From: an uncultured Duodenibacillus sp.
GTDB lineage: Bacteria > Pseudomonadota > Gammaproteobacteria > Burkholderiales > Burkholderiaceae_F
Assembly: GCA_944388865.1 (NCBI GenBank)
Contig: CALXKM010000020.1
Coordinates: 1-64,000 of the forward strand
Direction of reading: 5' to 3'
DNA: 64,000 nucleotides
How positions within the stretch are numbered: the first letter of the stretch is position 1; every line of letters starts with the position of its first letter. Shown here piece by piece: positions 9,877 to 18,998 of this stretch. The translations under genes were made by a program, and so were the position numbers. The notes under the pieces are model-generated. The model did no database searches and had not been told where the DNA came from. It saw only the letters and a program-made list of their open reading frames with translations.

Positions 9877-11202
9877 GTGGCGACCAGCCCCAGCACAAAA
9901 CCGACGGGCTTGGCGAAGTACGGCGACCTGAAGGGTCGCCTGATCTTCCTCCTGCTCGCTCTTGTGGTGTACCGCATCGGCGCTCACGTGCCGGTTCCGG
10001 GCATCGATCCCGACATGCTCCGCCAGCTCTTCAGCGAGCAGCAGGGCGGCATTCTCGGGCTGTTCAACATGTTCTCCGGCGGCGCGCTTTCGCGCTTCTC
10101 GGTGTTTGCTCTCGGCATCATGCCCTACATCTCTGCATCGATCATCATGCAGATGCTGTCGTACGTGCTGCCGAGTCTTGAGGCGTTGCGTAAAGAAGGC
10201 AATGCCGGTCGTCGAAAGATTACTCAGTACACGCGCTACGGAACGCTCGCACTGGGTTTCTTTCAGGCCGTCGGCATTGCGGTAGCTCTCGAAACTCAGG
10301 CCGGTCTCGTCATCAATCCAGGATACATGTTCCGCTTCACCTGCGCTGTAAGCTTGGTGACCGGCACAATGTTTCTGATGTGGCTCGGCGAGCAGATCAC
10401 CGAACGCGGCCTGGGCAACGGCATTTCGATCATCATCTTCGCTGGTATTGTGGCCGGCCTTCCGAATGCTGCAAGCGGATTGTTCCAGCTTGTGAGCACG
10501 GGCGCCATTTCGCCGCTTGCCGCGATCTTCGTGATCGCCGTAGTTGTGCTCGTGACCGCTTTTGTGGTCTTCATCGAACGCGGTCAGCGCCGCATTACGG
10601 TGAACTACGCGCGGCGTCAGATCGGCAACAAGATTTACGGTGGTCAGGCTTCGTACCTGCCCCTTAAGATGAACATGTCGGGCGTGATTCCCCCGATCTT
10701 TGCCTCATCGCTGATTTTGTTCCCGGCAACGCTCGCCGGCTGGTTTACGAGCGGCGATTCCACGCGCTGGATTCGCGATCTGGCCGCGGCTCTGAGCCCC
10801 GGTCAGCCGCTGTACACGCTTCTTTACGCCGCTTTGATTATTTTCTTTGCCTTCTTCTATACGGCGTTGGTGTTCAACCCGAAGGAGACGGCCGAGAATT
10901 TGAAAAAGAGTGGTGCGTTCGTTCCCGGCATTCGTCCGGGTGAACAGACGGCCCGCTATATCGACAAGGTGCTTGTGCGCCTGACGCTCGGCGGAGCCGC
11001 TTATCTGACATTCGTGTGCCTTGTGCCCGAATTCCTGAATCTTCGCTTCAACGTTCCGTTTTATTTCGGCGGCACGTCGCTGCTGATCGTGGTCGTTGTG
11101 ACGATGGATTTCATGAATCAGGTTCAGGCTTACATGATGTCGCACCAGTATGAGAATTTGCTCAAGAAGACAAACTTCAAGGGCTTTGGTTCCGGTCTCT
11201 AA
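9877..11202 (+). CDS. secY: protein translocase subunit SecY
   Basis: 441 residues with ten hydrophobic segments expected of SecY, the channel of the Sec translocon in the inner membrane, partner of SecE, SecG and the SecA motor. Signatures include [14 protein letters not shown] (plug region), [17 protein letters not shown] and [15 protein letters not shown]. The start is GTG, with AAGGACACAGAC upstream; no ATG lies nearby in frame. In many betaproteobacteria infA follows secY; here it does not. Confidence 0.97.
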   Translation: MATSPSTKPTGLAKYGDLKGRLIFLLLALVVYRIGAHVPVPGIDPDMLRQLFSEQQGGILGLFNMFSGGALSRFSVFALGIMPYISASIIMQMLSYVLPSLEALRKEGNAGRRKITQYTRYGTLALGFFQAVGIAVALETQAGLVINPGYMFRFTCAVSLVTGTMFLMWLGEQITERGLGNGISIIIFAGIVAGLPNAASGLFQLVSTGAISPLAAIFVIAVVVLVTAFVVFIERGQRRITVNYARRQIGNKIYGGQASYLPLKMNMSGVIPPIFASSLILFPATLAGWFTSGDSTRWIRDLAAALSPGQPLYTLLYAALIIFFAFFYTALVFNPKETAENLKKSGAFVPGIRPGEQTARYIDKVLVRLTLGGAAYLTFVCLVPEFLNLRFNVPFYFGGTSLLIVVVVTMDFMNQVQAYMMSHQYENLLKKTNFKGFGSGL

Positions 11203-11395
11203 TTTATAGAGATTGAAACCGCAACAACTATAGTGCCGGCCGCATTTTCAACCAGAGTGCGGTCGATACACGAAAAGAAACAATTTCCGCTGCAAGCCCG
11301 CAAATCTTGTGGAGTTGCAGCGGAGTTGTCTCAAGCATTGGTGGTTGAAAGAGGAGCACTACGCCTTTTTCGTGTAAATCCAACAGTGCTAAGAC

Positions 11396-11423
11396 TTGTT
11401 TTTTTGGAAAAAACGGGTAAAAT
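11396..11423 (+). promoter_or_regulatory. candidate promoter before rpmJ-rpsM
   Basis: TTGTTT (11396-11401), a 16-base spacer and TAAAAT (11418-11423) lie within the 293-base spacer 11203-11495. The rest of that spacer shows no recognisable gene in any frame; in particular, no IF-1-like reading frame is present. Confidence 0.45.
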
Positions 11424-11495
11424 CTCGCTCTTTCCCCGTGTTGGCACTCTTTAAGATGTCCGCGCTCGAACAGAGCGTTGGACTGGAGATGAAGA

Positions 11496-11609
11496 ATGAA
11501 GGTTAACGCTTCGGTCAAAAAAATGTGCCGCAAGTGCAAGATCATTAAGCGCAAAGGCGTTGTGCGCGTGATCTGCGAAGACCCGCGTCACAAGCAGCGT
11601 CAAGGCTAA
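11496..11609 (+). CDS. rpmJ: 50S ribosomal protein L36
   Basis: 37 codons translating as [15 protein letters not shown] then [22 protein letters not shown]. The zinc ligands Cys11, Cys14, Cys27 and His32 are all present, so this is the zinc-binding form of L36. L36 is the smallest 50S protein. The gene starts after TGGAGATGAAGA and is followed 14 bases later by rpsM. Confidence 0.96.
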   Translation: MKVNASVKKMCRKCKIIKRKGVVRVICEDPRHKQRQG

Positions 11610-11623
11610 TGAGGTAAAAACAA

Positions 11624-11989
11624 ATGGCTCGTATCGCCGGTATCAACATTCCGCCGAATCAGCACGCCGTGATCGGCCTGACTGCCATCTATGGCATCGG
11701 TCGTCCCCGTGCTAAGGAGATTCTGGACTCCTGCGGCATTGAATATTCCAAGAAGGTCAAGGACCTGGATGATGCGGAACTCGAAAAGATCCGCGACGCG
11801 GTCAGCAAGTACACCGTCGAAGGTGACCTGCGCCGCGAAGTTCAGCTCTCGATCAAGCGACTGATCGATCTGGGTACCTATCGCGGCTTCCGTCATCGCC
11901 GTGGTCTGCCCGTTCGCGGTCAGCGTACACGCACCAATGCTCGTACCCGAAAGGGCCCGCGCAAGGTCGGCGTCACGCTCAAGAAGTAA
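11624..11989 (+). CDS. rpsM: 30S ribosomal protein S13
   Basis: 121 residues starting [27 protein letters not shown]13 in the 30S head contacts the P-site tRNA through its basic tail, here [25 protein letters not shown] at the C-terminus, and bridges to L5. First protein of the alpha-operon order rpsM-rpsK-rpsD-rpoA-rplQ. Confidence 0.97.
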   Translation: MARIAGINIPPNQHAVIGLTAIYGIGRPRAKEILDSCGIEYSKKVKDLDDAELEKIRDAVSKYTVEGDLRREVQLSIKRLIDLGTYRGFRHRRGLPVRGQRTRTNARTRKGPRKVGVTLKK

Positions 11990-12008
11990 TCAATACTGAA
12001 GGAAAACT

Positions 12009-12407
12009 ATGGCTCCCAAATCACAGCAGGCCGCTCGTGCCCGCAAGAAGGTGAAGAAGGTTGTCACTGAAGGCATCGCCCATGTGCATGCTTCGTTTAA
12101 CAACACCATCATCACCATCACCGATCGCCAGGGCAATGCCGTTGCGGCTTCCTCGGCCGGTGCTCAGGGTTTCAAGGGTTCTCGTAAGTCCACGCCGTTC
12201 GCCGCCCAGGTGGCTGCCGAACACGCTGGCAAGATTGCCCTCGAATACGGTTTGAAGAACGTTGAAGTCCGCATCATGGGTCCCGGCCCCGGCCGCGAAT
12301 CCAGCGTTCGTGCGCTCAATGCCCTTGGCATTCGCGTCACGAGCATTCAGGACGTCACGCCCGTTCCTCACAACGGTGTTCGTCCCTCCAAGCGTCGTCG
12401 CGTGTAA
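12009..12407 (+). CDS. rpsK: 30S ribosomal protein S11
   Basis: 132 residues. S11 lies on the 30S platform by the mRNA exit. [37 protein letters not shown] and the basic end [12 protein letters not shown] are diagnostic. GGAAAACT precedes the ATG. Confidence 0.97.
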   Translation: MAPKSQQAARARKKVKKVVTEGIAHVHASFNNTIITITDRQGNAVAASSAGAQGFKGSRKSTPFAAQVAAEHAGKIALEYGLKNVEVRIMGPGPGRESSVRALNALGIRVTSIQDVTPVPHNGVRPSKRRRV

Positions 12408-12436
12408 TCACGAAACGAAAGATTTATAGAAATTCG

Positions 12437-12500
12437 TATCCTGCGTTTGCGTTGAAAATATCGTCAATCGCGAACTCAATGCGGTTTGATCCGCAGGATA
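12437..12500 (+). promoter_or_regulatory. structured leader before rpsD
   Basis: TATCCTGCG (12437-12445) pairs perfectly with CGCAGGATA (12492-12500), enclosing about 46 bases that include a second bulged stem (GCGTTGA with TCAATCGC). The outer stem ends directly at the GAAGAGG ribosome-binding site of rpsD. The position suits a feedback site for S4, which regulates the alpha operon in other bacteria; that role is inferred. Confidence 0.5.
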
Positions 12501-12518
12501 GAAGAGGTAACAGATAAA

Positions 12519-13145
12519 ATGGCACGATATCTCGGTCCCAAGTTGAAGCTCTCGCGCCGCGAGGGTTCCGACCTCAATCTGAAGAGCGCTCGCCGTTCCT
12601 TCGACTCCAAGGTCAAGGACGCCGGTGTTAAGCCCGGCCAGCACGGCAAGATCTCCGGTCAGCGCCTTTCGGACTATGGTACGCAGTTGCGTGAAAAGCA
12701 GAAGATCAAGCGTATCTACGGCGTTCTCGAACGCCAGTTCCGCCGCTACTATGCAGAAGCCAGCCGTCGCACCGGCAACACGGGTGAAATCATGCTCGCT
12801 CTGCTTGAAAGCCGTCTCGACAACGTCGTCTATCGCATGGGCTTTGGCTCGACGCGCGCAGAAGCACGTCAGCTCGTGAGCCACTGCGCGATTCTCGTCA
12901 ACGGCAAGAAGTGCAACATCCCGTCCTACAATGTGAAGGCCGGCGACGTCATCTCCGTTCGCGAATCTGCTAAGAAGCAGACCCGCATCATTGAAGCTCT
13001 CGAGCTCGCCGGTCAGAACGGCTTCCCCGCCTGGCTGAGCGTGGACGCAAAGAAGATGGAAGGCACGTTCAAGAACGCGCCCGCCCGCGACGAAATTGCT
13101 CCGGACATCAACGAAGCTCTTGTCGTCGAATTCTATTCGCGTTAA
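12519..13145 (+). CDS. rpsD: 30S ribosomal protein S4
   Basis: 208 residues beginning [20 protein letters not shown]4 is a primary 16S rRNA-binding assembly protein; the S4 RNA-binding domain is around residues 97-155 ([25 protein letters not shown] and following). An in-frame upstream start at 12486 would add 11 residues inside the leader stem; the ATG at 12519 with GAAGAGG upstream is preferred. Confidence 0.97.
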   Translation: MARYLGPKLKLSRREGSDLNLKSARRSFDSKVKDAGVKPGQHGKISGQRLSDYGTQLREKQKIKRIYGVLERQFRRYYAEASRRTGNTGEIMLALLESRLDNVVYRMGFGSTRAEARQLVSHCAILVNGKKCNIPSYNVKAGDVISVRESAKKQTRIIEALELAGQNGFPAWLSVDAKKMEGTFKNAPARDEIAPDINEALVVEFYSR

Positions 13146-13161
13146 TCTGGTTGACGACATT

Positions 13162-13248
13162 CTGCCGATGGTGCCCTGTAGTGCAAGGCAGCTTTCGGCA
13201 GAATCGACAGAATTTACGAGCGTCCGACTCTCTCGGGGTGTCGGGCGC
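13162..13248 (+). promoter_or_regulatory. structured spacer between rpsD and rpoA
   Basis: Two stem-loops are visible. CTGCCGA (13162-13168) pairs with TCGGCAG (13195-13201) around an inner TGCC/GGCA stem. GCGTCCGAC (13220-13228) pairs with GTCGGGCGC (13240-13248) with one wobble. Neither has a T-run. They may act as RNA processing or attenuation elements; no promoter is obvious. Confidence 0.35.
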
Positions 13249-13337
13249 CTAAGCATTTTCTAAACCCCGAATTTTTCCAACCATTCAGCCTTATCGGTGT
13301 AACGAGCCGAGGGTATTGAAAAGGAAATCTTTAAAAA

Positions 13338-14333
13338 ATGGCTAACACGACGCTCTTGAAGCCGACGACGGTTGAGGCCGTCATCGACGAAAAGAACCCC
13401 AATTTGGCTGTGATCACGCTCGAGCCCTTTGAGCGCGGCTACGGTCATACGCTCGGCAATGCGCTTCGCCGCATCCTTCTGGCCTCCATGGTAGGCTATG
13501 CTCCGACGGAAGCGACCATTGTGGGCGTGGTGCACGAATACTCTCAGATCGACGGCGTTATCGAAGACGTGGTCGATATTCTGCTCAACCTCAAGGGCGT
13601 GATCTTTAAGCTTGAAGGCGGCCGCGAGGATGTGATGTTGCGTCTGACCAAGTCCGGTACCGGCCCTGTGAAGGCTTCCGATTTTGAACTTCCGCACGAC
13701 GTCTCGATTCTCAATCCCGATCATGTCATTGCCAATCTCTCGGGCGGCAAGCTCGACATGCAGGTTCGCGTTGAGACCGGCCGCGGCTACCAGCCCGGCG
13801 ACATGCGCGCCTTCCGCGACGACTACAGCAAGCAGACGATCGGCCGCATCATCATGGACGCGAGCTTCTCGCCTGTGCGCCGTGTTGCGTACTCTGTGTC
13901 TGCCGCCCGCGTTGCCCAGCGCACCGACCTCGACAAGCTCGAGATGACCATTGAGACCAACGGCGTCATCAGTCCCGAAGACGCTCTCAAGAACGCCGTG
14001 CATATTCTGCAGGATCAGCTGTCTATCTTCGGCACGATCAAGACTGAGGCTGAGGCCGATCAGCAGGTTCAGGAAGAAGTTCCGCCGCCTCTGGATCCGA
14101 TCCTCATGCGTCCGGTCGACGACCTCGAGCTTACGGTGCGCAGCGCCAACTGCCTGAAGGCCGAAAACATCTACTATATCGGCGATCTGATCCAGCGCAC
14201 CGAAAACGAGCTGCTCAAGACCCCGAATCTTGGCCGCAAGTCCTTGAACGAAATCAAGGAAGTGCTCGCTCAGCACGGACTTACGCTCGGCATGCGTTTG
14301 GAAAACTGGCCGCCGGCCAACCTCGATCACTAA
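13338..14333 (+). CDS. rpoA: RNA polymerase subunit alpha
   Basis: 331 residues. The N-terminal dimerisation and assembly domain spans about 1-235 ([26 protein letters not shown]). A Pro/Glu-rich linker follows near 240-250, then the C-terminal domain ([36 protein letters not shown]) that contacts UP elements and activators. AAGGAAATCT precedes the ATG. Proteobacterial length is normal. Confidence 0.98.
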   Translation: MANTTLLKPTTVEAVIDEKNPNLAVITLEPFERGYGHTLGNALRRILLASMVGYAPTEATIVGVVHEYSQIDGVIEDVVDILLNLKGVIFKLEGGREDVMLRLTKSGTGPVKASDFELPHDVSILNPDHVIANLSGGKLDMQVRVETGRGYQPGDMRAFRDDYSKQTIGRIIMDASFSPVRRVAYSVSAARVAQRTDLDKLEMTIETNGVISPEDALKNAVHILQDQLSIFGTIKTEAEADQQVQEEVPPPLDPILMRPVDDLELTVRSANCLKAENIYYIGDLIQRTENELLKTPNLGRKSLNEIKEVLAQHGLTLGMRLENWPPANLDH

Positions 14334-14361
14334 TCTGATCGCGGAAAACTTTTTTCCAGTT

Positions 14362-14400
14362 CCCCGAAGTGCCTGCATTTCGTGTACACTTCGGGGCTTT
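14362..14400 (+). terminator. terminator-like hairpin between rpoA and rplQ
   Basis: CCCCGAAGTG (14362-14371) and CACTTCGGGG (14387-14396) are perfectly complementary over ten pairs; CTTTCATT follows. The weak T-run suggests partial termination or an RNA processing site, so rplQ may be read at a lower level or from its own start. Confidence 0.55.
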
Positions 14401-14515
14401 CATTAAACCAAAACCCGCCCGCCGGCTGTTTTTTAAGCTGGATAGAAGAGTTGGGAGACTGCCCTAGAGTTCAACAGCTCTCGGCCAAGTCAAAGACTTT
14501 ATAGGAATATTTAAA

Positions 14516-14911
14516 ATGCGTCATCGTTCTGGACTTCGCAAGCTCAACCGCACCTCCGCACATCGTCTCGCCATGCTTCGCAACATGATGAACTCTCTCA
14601 TCGAACACGAAGCCATCAAGACGACCCTTCCCAAGGCCAAGGAACTGCGCCGCGTTGTTGAACCCATGATCACGCTGGCAAAGACCGATACGGTTGCCAA
14701 TCGTCGTCTGGCCTTCAACCGTCTGCGCAATCGCGAGATGGTCACCAAGCTCTTCAATGTGCTCGGCCCCCGTTTTGCCAACCGCAACGGCGGCTATACC
14801 CGCATCCTGAAGATGGGCTTCCGCGTGGGCGACAATGCTCCCATGGCCTACATGGAACTCACGGAACGTGCTGAAGTTGCCGAAGAAGTCAAGGAAGAAA
14901 AGGCTGAATAA
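14516..14911 (+). CDS. rplQ: 50S ribosomal protein L17
   Basis: 131 residues beginning [17 protein letters not shown], diagnostic of L17, which sits near the tunnel exit. The core [17 protein letters not shown] is followed by an acidic Glu/Lys tail. Last gene of the ribosomal supercluster; a strong terminator follows. Confidence 0.97.
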   Translation: MRHRSGLRKLNRTSAHRLAMLRNMMNSLIEHEAIKTTLPKAKELRRVVEPMITLAKTDTVANRRLAFNRLRNREMVTKLFNVLGPRFANRNGGYTRILKMGFRVGDNAPMAYMELTERAEVAEEVKEEKAE

Positions 14912-14959
14912 TTTTTAAAGCCTTTGCTGCCTAAAGCGGCACGAAGCAAAAAATCAAAG

Positions 14960-14995
14960 ACGCCGGTGGTCTGAATTTTGACTGCCGGCGTTTTT
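14960..14995 (+). terminator. rho-independent terminator of the ribosomal supercluster
   Basis: Twelve pairs (14960-14971 with 14980-14991, two wobbles) with a GC-rich base and an eight-base loop are followed by a T-run at 14991-14995. It lies 49 bases after rplQ. Confidence 0.85.
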
Positions 14996-15046
14996 CCATT
15001 TCTGTCAAAATGGCTGGCGGGCTGCTTTGCTCAAGGAGACAGTCAT

Positions 15047-15592
15047 ATGTACAAGGATGCAGCGCTCGAACGCGCCTTGATTTGGATTGAGCCCGGTCCG
15101 GTGGTTTTGGTGACGACCCGCGACGGCCTCAAGAATAATGTAATGACGGTTTCCTGGACCATGGCGATTGACTTCAACGGGCACATTGCATTGACAACAG
15201 GTCCATGGAATCACTCCTTTGCTGCGCTTTTGCGCACAAAACAATGCGTGGTATGCGTACCGTCGGCTTCGTTGGCGCAAACGGTTGTTGGAATCGGCAC
15301 GGTAAGCGGAGCCCAAGTCGATAAGTTCAAGCACTTTGGACTTACGGCGATTCAAGCGAAATATGTGTGTGCACCTCTCATTGACGGCATGCTCGCTTGT
15401 CTTGAATGTTGTCTCGAGGATTTCATTGAACCGTACGGCTTTGCCATTCTCAAAGTGTTGCGCGTTGTGGAAAACGACTCGCCAAAGGATGCCAGAGTGC
15501 TGCATGCTCGCGGCGACGGCACATTTTGCGCCGACGGCGAGAGGTTCGATTTTCGGGATCTGATGGCTCAAAAGTTGCCGCCAGGACTCTGA
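15047..15592 (+). CDS. flavin-reductase-like (FMN-binding split barrel) protein
   Basis: 181 residues resembling the Flavin_Reduct / DIM6-NTAB family, small cytoplasmic FMN-binding proteins that move electrons from NAD(P)H to flavin or to a partner. Residues 10-60 (IWIEPGPVVLVTTRDGLKNN, VMTVSWTMAIDF, LTTGPWNHSFAALLRTKQCVVCVPS) match the first half of the fold; the C-terminal region has several Cys (CLECC) at about 120-124. The ATG at 15047 follows AAGGAGAC; an upstream in-frame start at 14978 lies inside the rplQ terminator. Substrate unknown. It precedes a flavoprotein reductase by 195 bases, so a joint role in flavin electron transfer is possible but unproven. Confidence 0.8.
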   Translation: MYKDAALERALIWIEPGPVVLVTTRDGLKNNVMTVSWTMAIDFNGHIALTTGPWNHSFAALLRTKQCVVCVPSASLAQTVVGIGTVSGAQVDKFKHFGLTAIQAKYVCAPLIDGMLACLECCLEDFIEPYGFAILKVLRVVENDSPKDARVLHARGDGTFCADGERFDFRDLMAQKLPPGL

Positions 15593-15643
15593 ATACGATG
15601 TAGCGCAAGATGCGTGAAAATACTGCAGCAGGCAATAATGCCG

Positions 15644-15670
15644 TTGATTGATACTTGCTTGAGCTAGAAT
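15644..15670 (+). promoter_or_regulatory. candidate promoter of the flavoprotein reductase gene
   Basis: TTGATT (15644-15649) and TAGAAT (15665-15670) are separated by 15 bases, a short spacing. It is the best match in the 195-base spacer before the next gene. Confidence 0.35.
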
Positions 15671-15787
15671 CCAAAAGTCGAGCAGACCTTATTTTCTGCT
15701 TGACGCCACAGACGAACTGGCGCAAAGGAGCGGATGTCTGCCGCGCCGCCAGAGGGCCTTTGCGCAATCATGTTATTTGGAGAAAAC

Positions 15788-17578
15788 ATGCAGTTTCGCA
15801 CTTTGATTGCTGCAGCAGTCATTTCCGCCGTTGCAACAACGGCGTCTGCCGCCCTCAAGGACGGCTCGTATGAAGCCAAGGTTGTCGGCCACAATGCGCC
15901 GATGACCGTCAAGGTAACCATTGCAAAGGGCAAGATTACGGCGATTTCAACGCAGGATCTTGAGTCCTTCGGCGTGGGCAAGACGGCTCTCAAGGAAAAA
16001 GGCGATGAAATCGTGGCCCGTCAATCTCTTGGCATTGATGCCATGTCGGGCGCTACGCTTTCGAGCTTCGCGCTGATTCAGGGCGTTGAAGAGTGCCTCA
16101 AGTCGGCCGGCGCCACGCAGGCCGATCTTGACAAGTGGACCAAAAAGGCCGTGACATATCCCACCAAGCCTTTGACCGTCACGGGGGATATTGCCATCAT
16201 CGGCGGCGGCGGCACGGGGCTTGCCGCGGCTGTCTCGGCTCTTGAAAACGGCGCCGGCAAGGTTGTCATCATTGAAAAGCTGGGCTATCTTGGCGGTTCG
16301 ACCAATGTTTCGGGCGGCGCTCTGAATGCCGTTGACGACAAGCGTCAAAAGGCACAGGGCATTAAGGACAGCGTTGAAACCTTCTATGCCGCTACGATGA
16401 AGGGCGGCCACAATGTGGGTACGCCCGAGCTCGTGCGCTATCTTACCGAGAACGCCTATCCCACCGTTGAGTGGATGGAAAAGCAAGGCGTTGTGTTTCG
16501 CGACAGAATCGGCGCAGCAACGGGCTCTCTGGGCCAGCGCAGCCACTACGGCGTCAAGCCCGCAGGCAATGCCTACACGTCGGTCTTTGAAAACGTCCTG
16601 AAGACCAAGTACAAGGACCGCGTGGAATTTCTGATGGAATGCCCGGCCGAGGCGATTTTGACTGACAAGTCGGGCAAGGTGACCGGAGTGAAGGCTGTGC
16701 GTCACGGCCAGCCCATCACCGTTAAGGCTGACAGCGTGGTGCTTGCCACGGGCGGGTTCGGCGCCAACGTTAAGTTCCGTCAGGAAGTCAACACCGGCGT
16801 CTGGAAGGAAGTTGTGCTCGACAACCGCATCGGCACCACCAACATCAACAAAGCTGCGCAAGGCGACGGTCTTGTGATGGCAAAGAAGGTTGGAGCTGAG
16901 CTCATTGGCCTGTCCGACATCCAGCTGCATCCGAACGGCACGCCCGGTACGGGGCTGATGCAGGATATTGCCACCTCTGGCCGCAATCGCATCTTCGTGA
17001 ACCTCAATGGCGATCGCTTCGTCAATGAGGGCGCTGCGCGCGATACGCTTTGCAAGGCGATCTTCCAGCAGCCTAAGGGCACCTACTGGCTGATCATGAA
17101 TAAGCTTCGCTATCCCGATATGAACAAGCCCGACCGCATGGGCATCACCATGAAGGATATGCTCGCGCTAGGCCGTGTGAAGACAGCGACAACGCTCGAT
17201 GAGCTTGCCAAGGTGATCAACGTTCCGGCAGACAACCTCAAGGCTGCTGTTGCTGAGTACAACAAGGCCGCTTCACATCAGGTTCAAAAGGATAAGTTCG
17301 GATTTGCCGCAACCAATACCGACGACGCTCCGATGACTGAAGGTCCTTGGTACGCCTGCTTGAAGGTTCCCACTGTGCACCACACGATGGGCGGCGTGAA
17401 GATCAACACCAAGGCTGAGGTGATCGGCACCAACGGCAAACCCATTGCAGGGCTCTTTGCTGCAGGTGAAGTCACCGGCGGCATCCATGGCGCCAACCGT
17501 CTGGGCGGCAACGCCATTGCCGACGTCTTCGTCTTCGGTCGTCAGGCTGGTGCAAGCGCAGCTAAGTACGCCAAGTAA
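15788..17578 (+). CDS. secreted fumarate/urocanate-reductase-type flavoprotein with FMN-binding domain
   Basis: 596 residues, apparently a periplasmic terminal reductase that reduces a double bond in an organic acid during anaerobic respiration. A Sec signal peptide (about 1-21, ending TASA|ALK) is followed by an FMN-binding domain. Its DAMSGAT motif (Asp84 to Thr90) matches the site where ApbE attaches FMN covalently. The FAD domain begins at about 130 (IAIIGGGGTGLAAA). Fumarate-reductase-like residues are present: QLH in SDIQLHPNG, Arg in EGAARDT, HHTMGG and GANRLGGNA. There is no CxxCH, so haem is absent and electrons probably enter through the FMN. The layout matches UrdA-type enzymes; fumarate, urocanate or another acrylate are all possible. 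The ATG at 15788 follows TTGGAG; an upstream in-frame start would spoil the signal peptide. Confidence 0.9.
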   Translation: MQFRTLIAAAVISAVATTASAALKDGSYEAKVVGHNAPMTVKVTIAKGKITAISTQDLESFGVGKTALKEKGDEIVARQSLGIDAMSGATLSSFALIQGVEECLKSAGATQADLDKWTKKAVTYPTKPLTVTGDIAIIGGGGTGLAAAVSALENGAGKVVIIEKLGYLGGSTNVSGGALNAVDDKRQKAQGIKDSVETFYAATMKGGHNVGTPELVRYLTENAYPTVEWMEKQGVVFRDRIGAATGSLGQRSHYGVKPAGNAYTSVFENVLKTKYKDRVEFLMECPAEAILTDKSGKVTGVKAVRHGQPITVKADSVVLATGGFGANVKFRQEVNTGVWKEVVLDNRIGTTNINKAAQGDGLVMAKKVGAELIGLSDIQLHPNGTPGTGLMQDIATSGRNRIFVNLNGDRFVNEGAARDTLCKAIFQQPKGTYWLIMNKLRYPDMNKPDRMGITMKDMLALGRVKTATTLDELAKVINVPADNLKAAVAEYNKAASHQVQKDKFGFAATNTDDAPMTEGPWYACLKVPTVHHTMGGVKINTKAEVIGTNGKPIAGLFAAGEVTGGIHGANRLGGNAIADVFVFGRQAGASAAKYAK

Positions 17579-17580
17579 TC

Positions 17581-17627
17581 AGCGCAGTTGATGCGCTTTG
17601 CGAGGCAGTTTCCAAAAGGCTGCCTTT
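17581..17627. terminator. weak hairpins between convergent genes
   Basis: AGCGCA (17581-17586) with TGCGCT (17592-17597), and AGGCAG (17603-17608) with CTGCCT (17620-17625), are short stems each followed by a couple of T. They sit between the convergent flavoprotein and NlpC/P60 genes. Confidence 0.35.
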
Positions 17628-17669
17628 GTCGGCCGCAAAGGAAAAAAGACATTCCTGCGCGGCCGTTTG

Positions 17670-18962
17670 TTATTGTGGCGCACGGCAAGCATCAAGCTCT
17701 CGAGGCGGAGCTTGGAAAAAGCCGTTTGTCTGAATCGTTGTAATGCACGGCGCAGAGCGCAGCGTCGGATCAAAGGCGTAGGCATCAAGATAGCGCCCGT
17801 ATTCGTAAGCAGAGAACAAAGGCGAGTCTTTCAAGAGGGATTCCTCGCGCACGCTGCCTAAAGCGTGCAGGAATCGGCCTGCTCCCAGAGAAAATCCGAC
17901 ATGATCGACATGGATTGATCCTGAGGGAGTTTTTTTGCCAAACGCAAGCAAAACGCCTGCAGGAATGCTCTGCGGGGTTGTCATCGAAAGCGGTTCTCCG
18001 GCAGCGATCTGTTGGTCGGTGTCGCGGCCGACGATGACGCCGGCGATGCGCCACATGACGGACACCAGTCCAGAGCAGTCGACGGCTGCGCTGCTTGTGC
18101 CGCCCCAGAGGTAAGAGATGCCCGTTAAGGTTTGTGCACGGCGCAAAAACGCGTCCCAAAAAGCTTCACGAGGTCCTTCGCGCAGTCGTTGCCAGTGCAG
18201 AAAGTCTTCGTCAGCGGGCCGTACATCTGCTGCCGGAACAAAGCCCACACGCCCGTCGGGAAGCTGCGCGCGGATGCGTTGATCGCCTTCTGCAGAAATC
18301 AGCCGCAGCATGCCGGTTGCGGGAAGCGGCGCCAACGTGCGGCCGGCGGCGTCGGTGATGTGCGTCATGTTGACTGCGGCAACGACTTTTGAGGCGGCGT
18401 TCCACTCAGAAAGTTCTTCGGTCGTGAGTCTTTCGATTTGTCTGTCGTGAACCCAGCCGATGTAGCCGTCAGGAGTCTGCGCTCGCCAAAAGGGGCCGCG
18501 CTTTTGCAATATGCGCAAAGGCGTTCCGGTGACGGCCTGCGTTGTTGTTGTACCGGTGAAAGCCGGACTTGCAAGAAATGAAGCAACAGGTACGCTGACA
18601 AGCGCCCAGGGTTTTGGCCCGGCTTCGGGATCATCGTCAGGAAGCAGCCGAACCTGCAGCAAAACAGGCGTTTTCTCGGATCTGAGCTTGCGCTTTAGTG
18701 CGGCGAGTGCTTTTCTGTTGTCGGTTTCTCCGAAGATGACGATTTGACCGTGGATTTCCTTGCTGCTGATTTCCCAGAGCGAAGTTCGTTTGTCTGGGGC
18801 GTATTCATCGCCTAGTTTTTTGATGAGCGCAGCACTTGAGACGGCCATGGCCGTGCTGCTCGAGGTCAGGGCAACGCCCGCAGCAGCCGGCAGCGCCAGT
18901 GCAAAAGACGCCAGCAGGGCAAACACAGGTTGCCCGAGAAAACTCCAAATGCTCCGCAGCAT
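17670..18962 (-). CDS. secreted SH3 / NlpC-P60 cell-wall hydrolase
   Basis: 430 residues. The N-terminus carries a signal peptide (RSIWSFLGQPVFALLASFAL then ALPAAAG). Two SH3-like segments follow (about 145-180 with WRAQTPDGYIGWVHD and about 200-250 with RAQLPDGRVGFVPA). A C-terminal NlpC/P60 domain has catalytic Cys296 (VDCSGLV), His354 (HVDHVGF) and a third His near 366 (FLHALG). Such enzymes cut the D-Glu to diamino-acid bond of peptidoglycan stem peptides in the periplasm. The chosen ATG is 18962; a GTG at 18992 would add ten residues. The gene lies 36 bases after galE on the same strand and is the last of a four-gene run. Confidence 0.85.
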   Translation of the reverse strand: MLRSIWSFLGQPVFALLASFALALPAAAGVALTSSSTAMAVSSAALIKKLGDEYAPDKRTSLWEISSKEIHGQIVIFGETDNRKALAALKRKLRSEKTPVLLQVRLLPDDDPEAGPKPWALVSVPVASFLASPAFTGTTTTQAVTGTPLRILQKRGPFWRAQTPDGYIGWVHDRQIERLTTEELSEWNAASKVVAAVNMTHITDAAGRTLAPLPATGMLRLISAEGDQRIRAQLPDGRVGFVPAADVRPADEDFLHWQRLREGPREAFWDAFLRRAQTLTGISYLWGGTSSAAVDCSGLVSVMWRIAGVIVGRDTDQQIAAGEPLSMTTPQSIPAGVLLAFGKKTPSGSIHVDHVGFSLGAGRFLHALGSVREESLLKDSPLFSAYEYGRYLDAYAFDPTLRSAPCITTIQTNGFFQAPPRELDACRAPQ

Positions 18963-18998
18963 GATGATGCAAATCGACGCAGTGCCGTCCACAGATCG

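Noticed and set aside
11233..11454. A 73-codon frame of the size of infA between secY and rpmJ
   Set aside because: Its translation does not contain the IF-1 OB-fold signatures (such as GHVVLGHISGKMR-like residues), so it was not accepted as infA.
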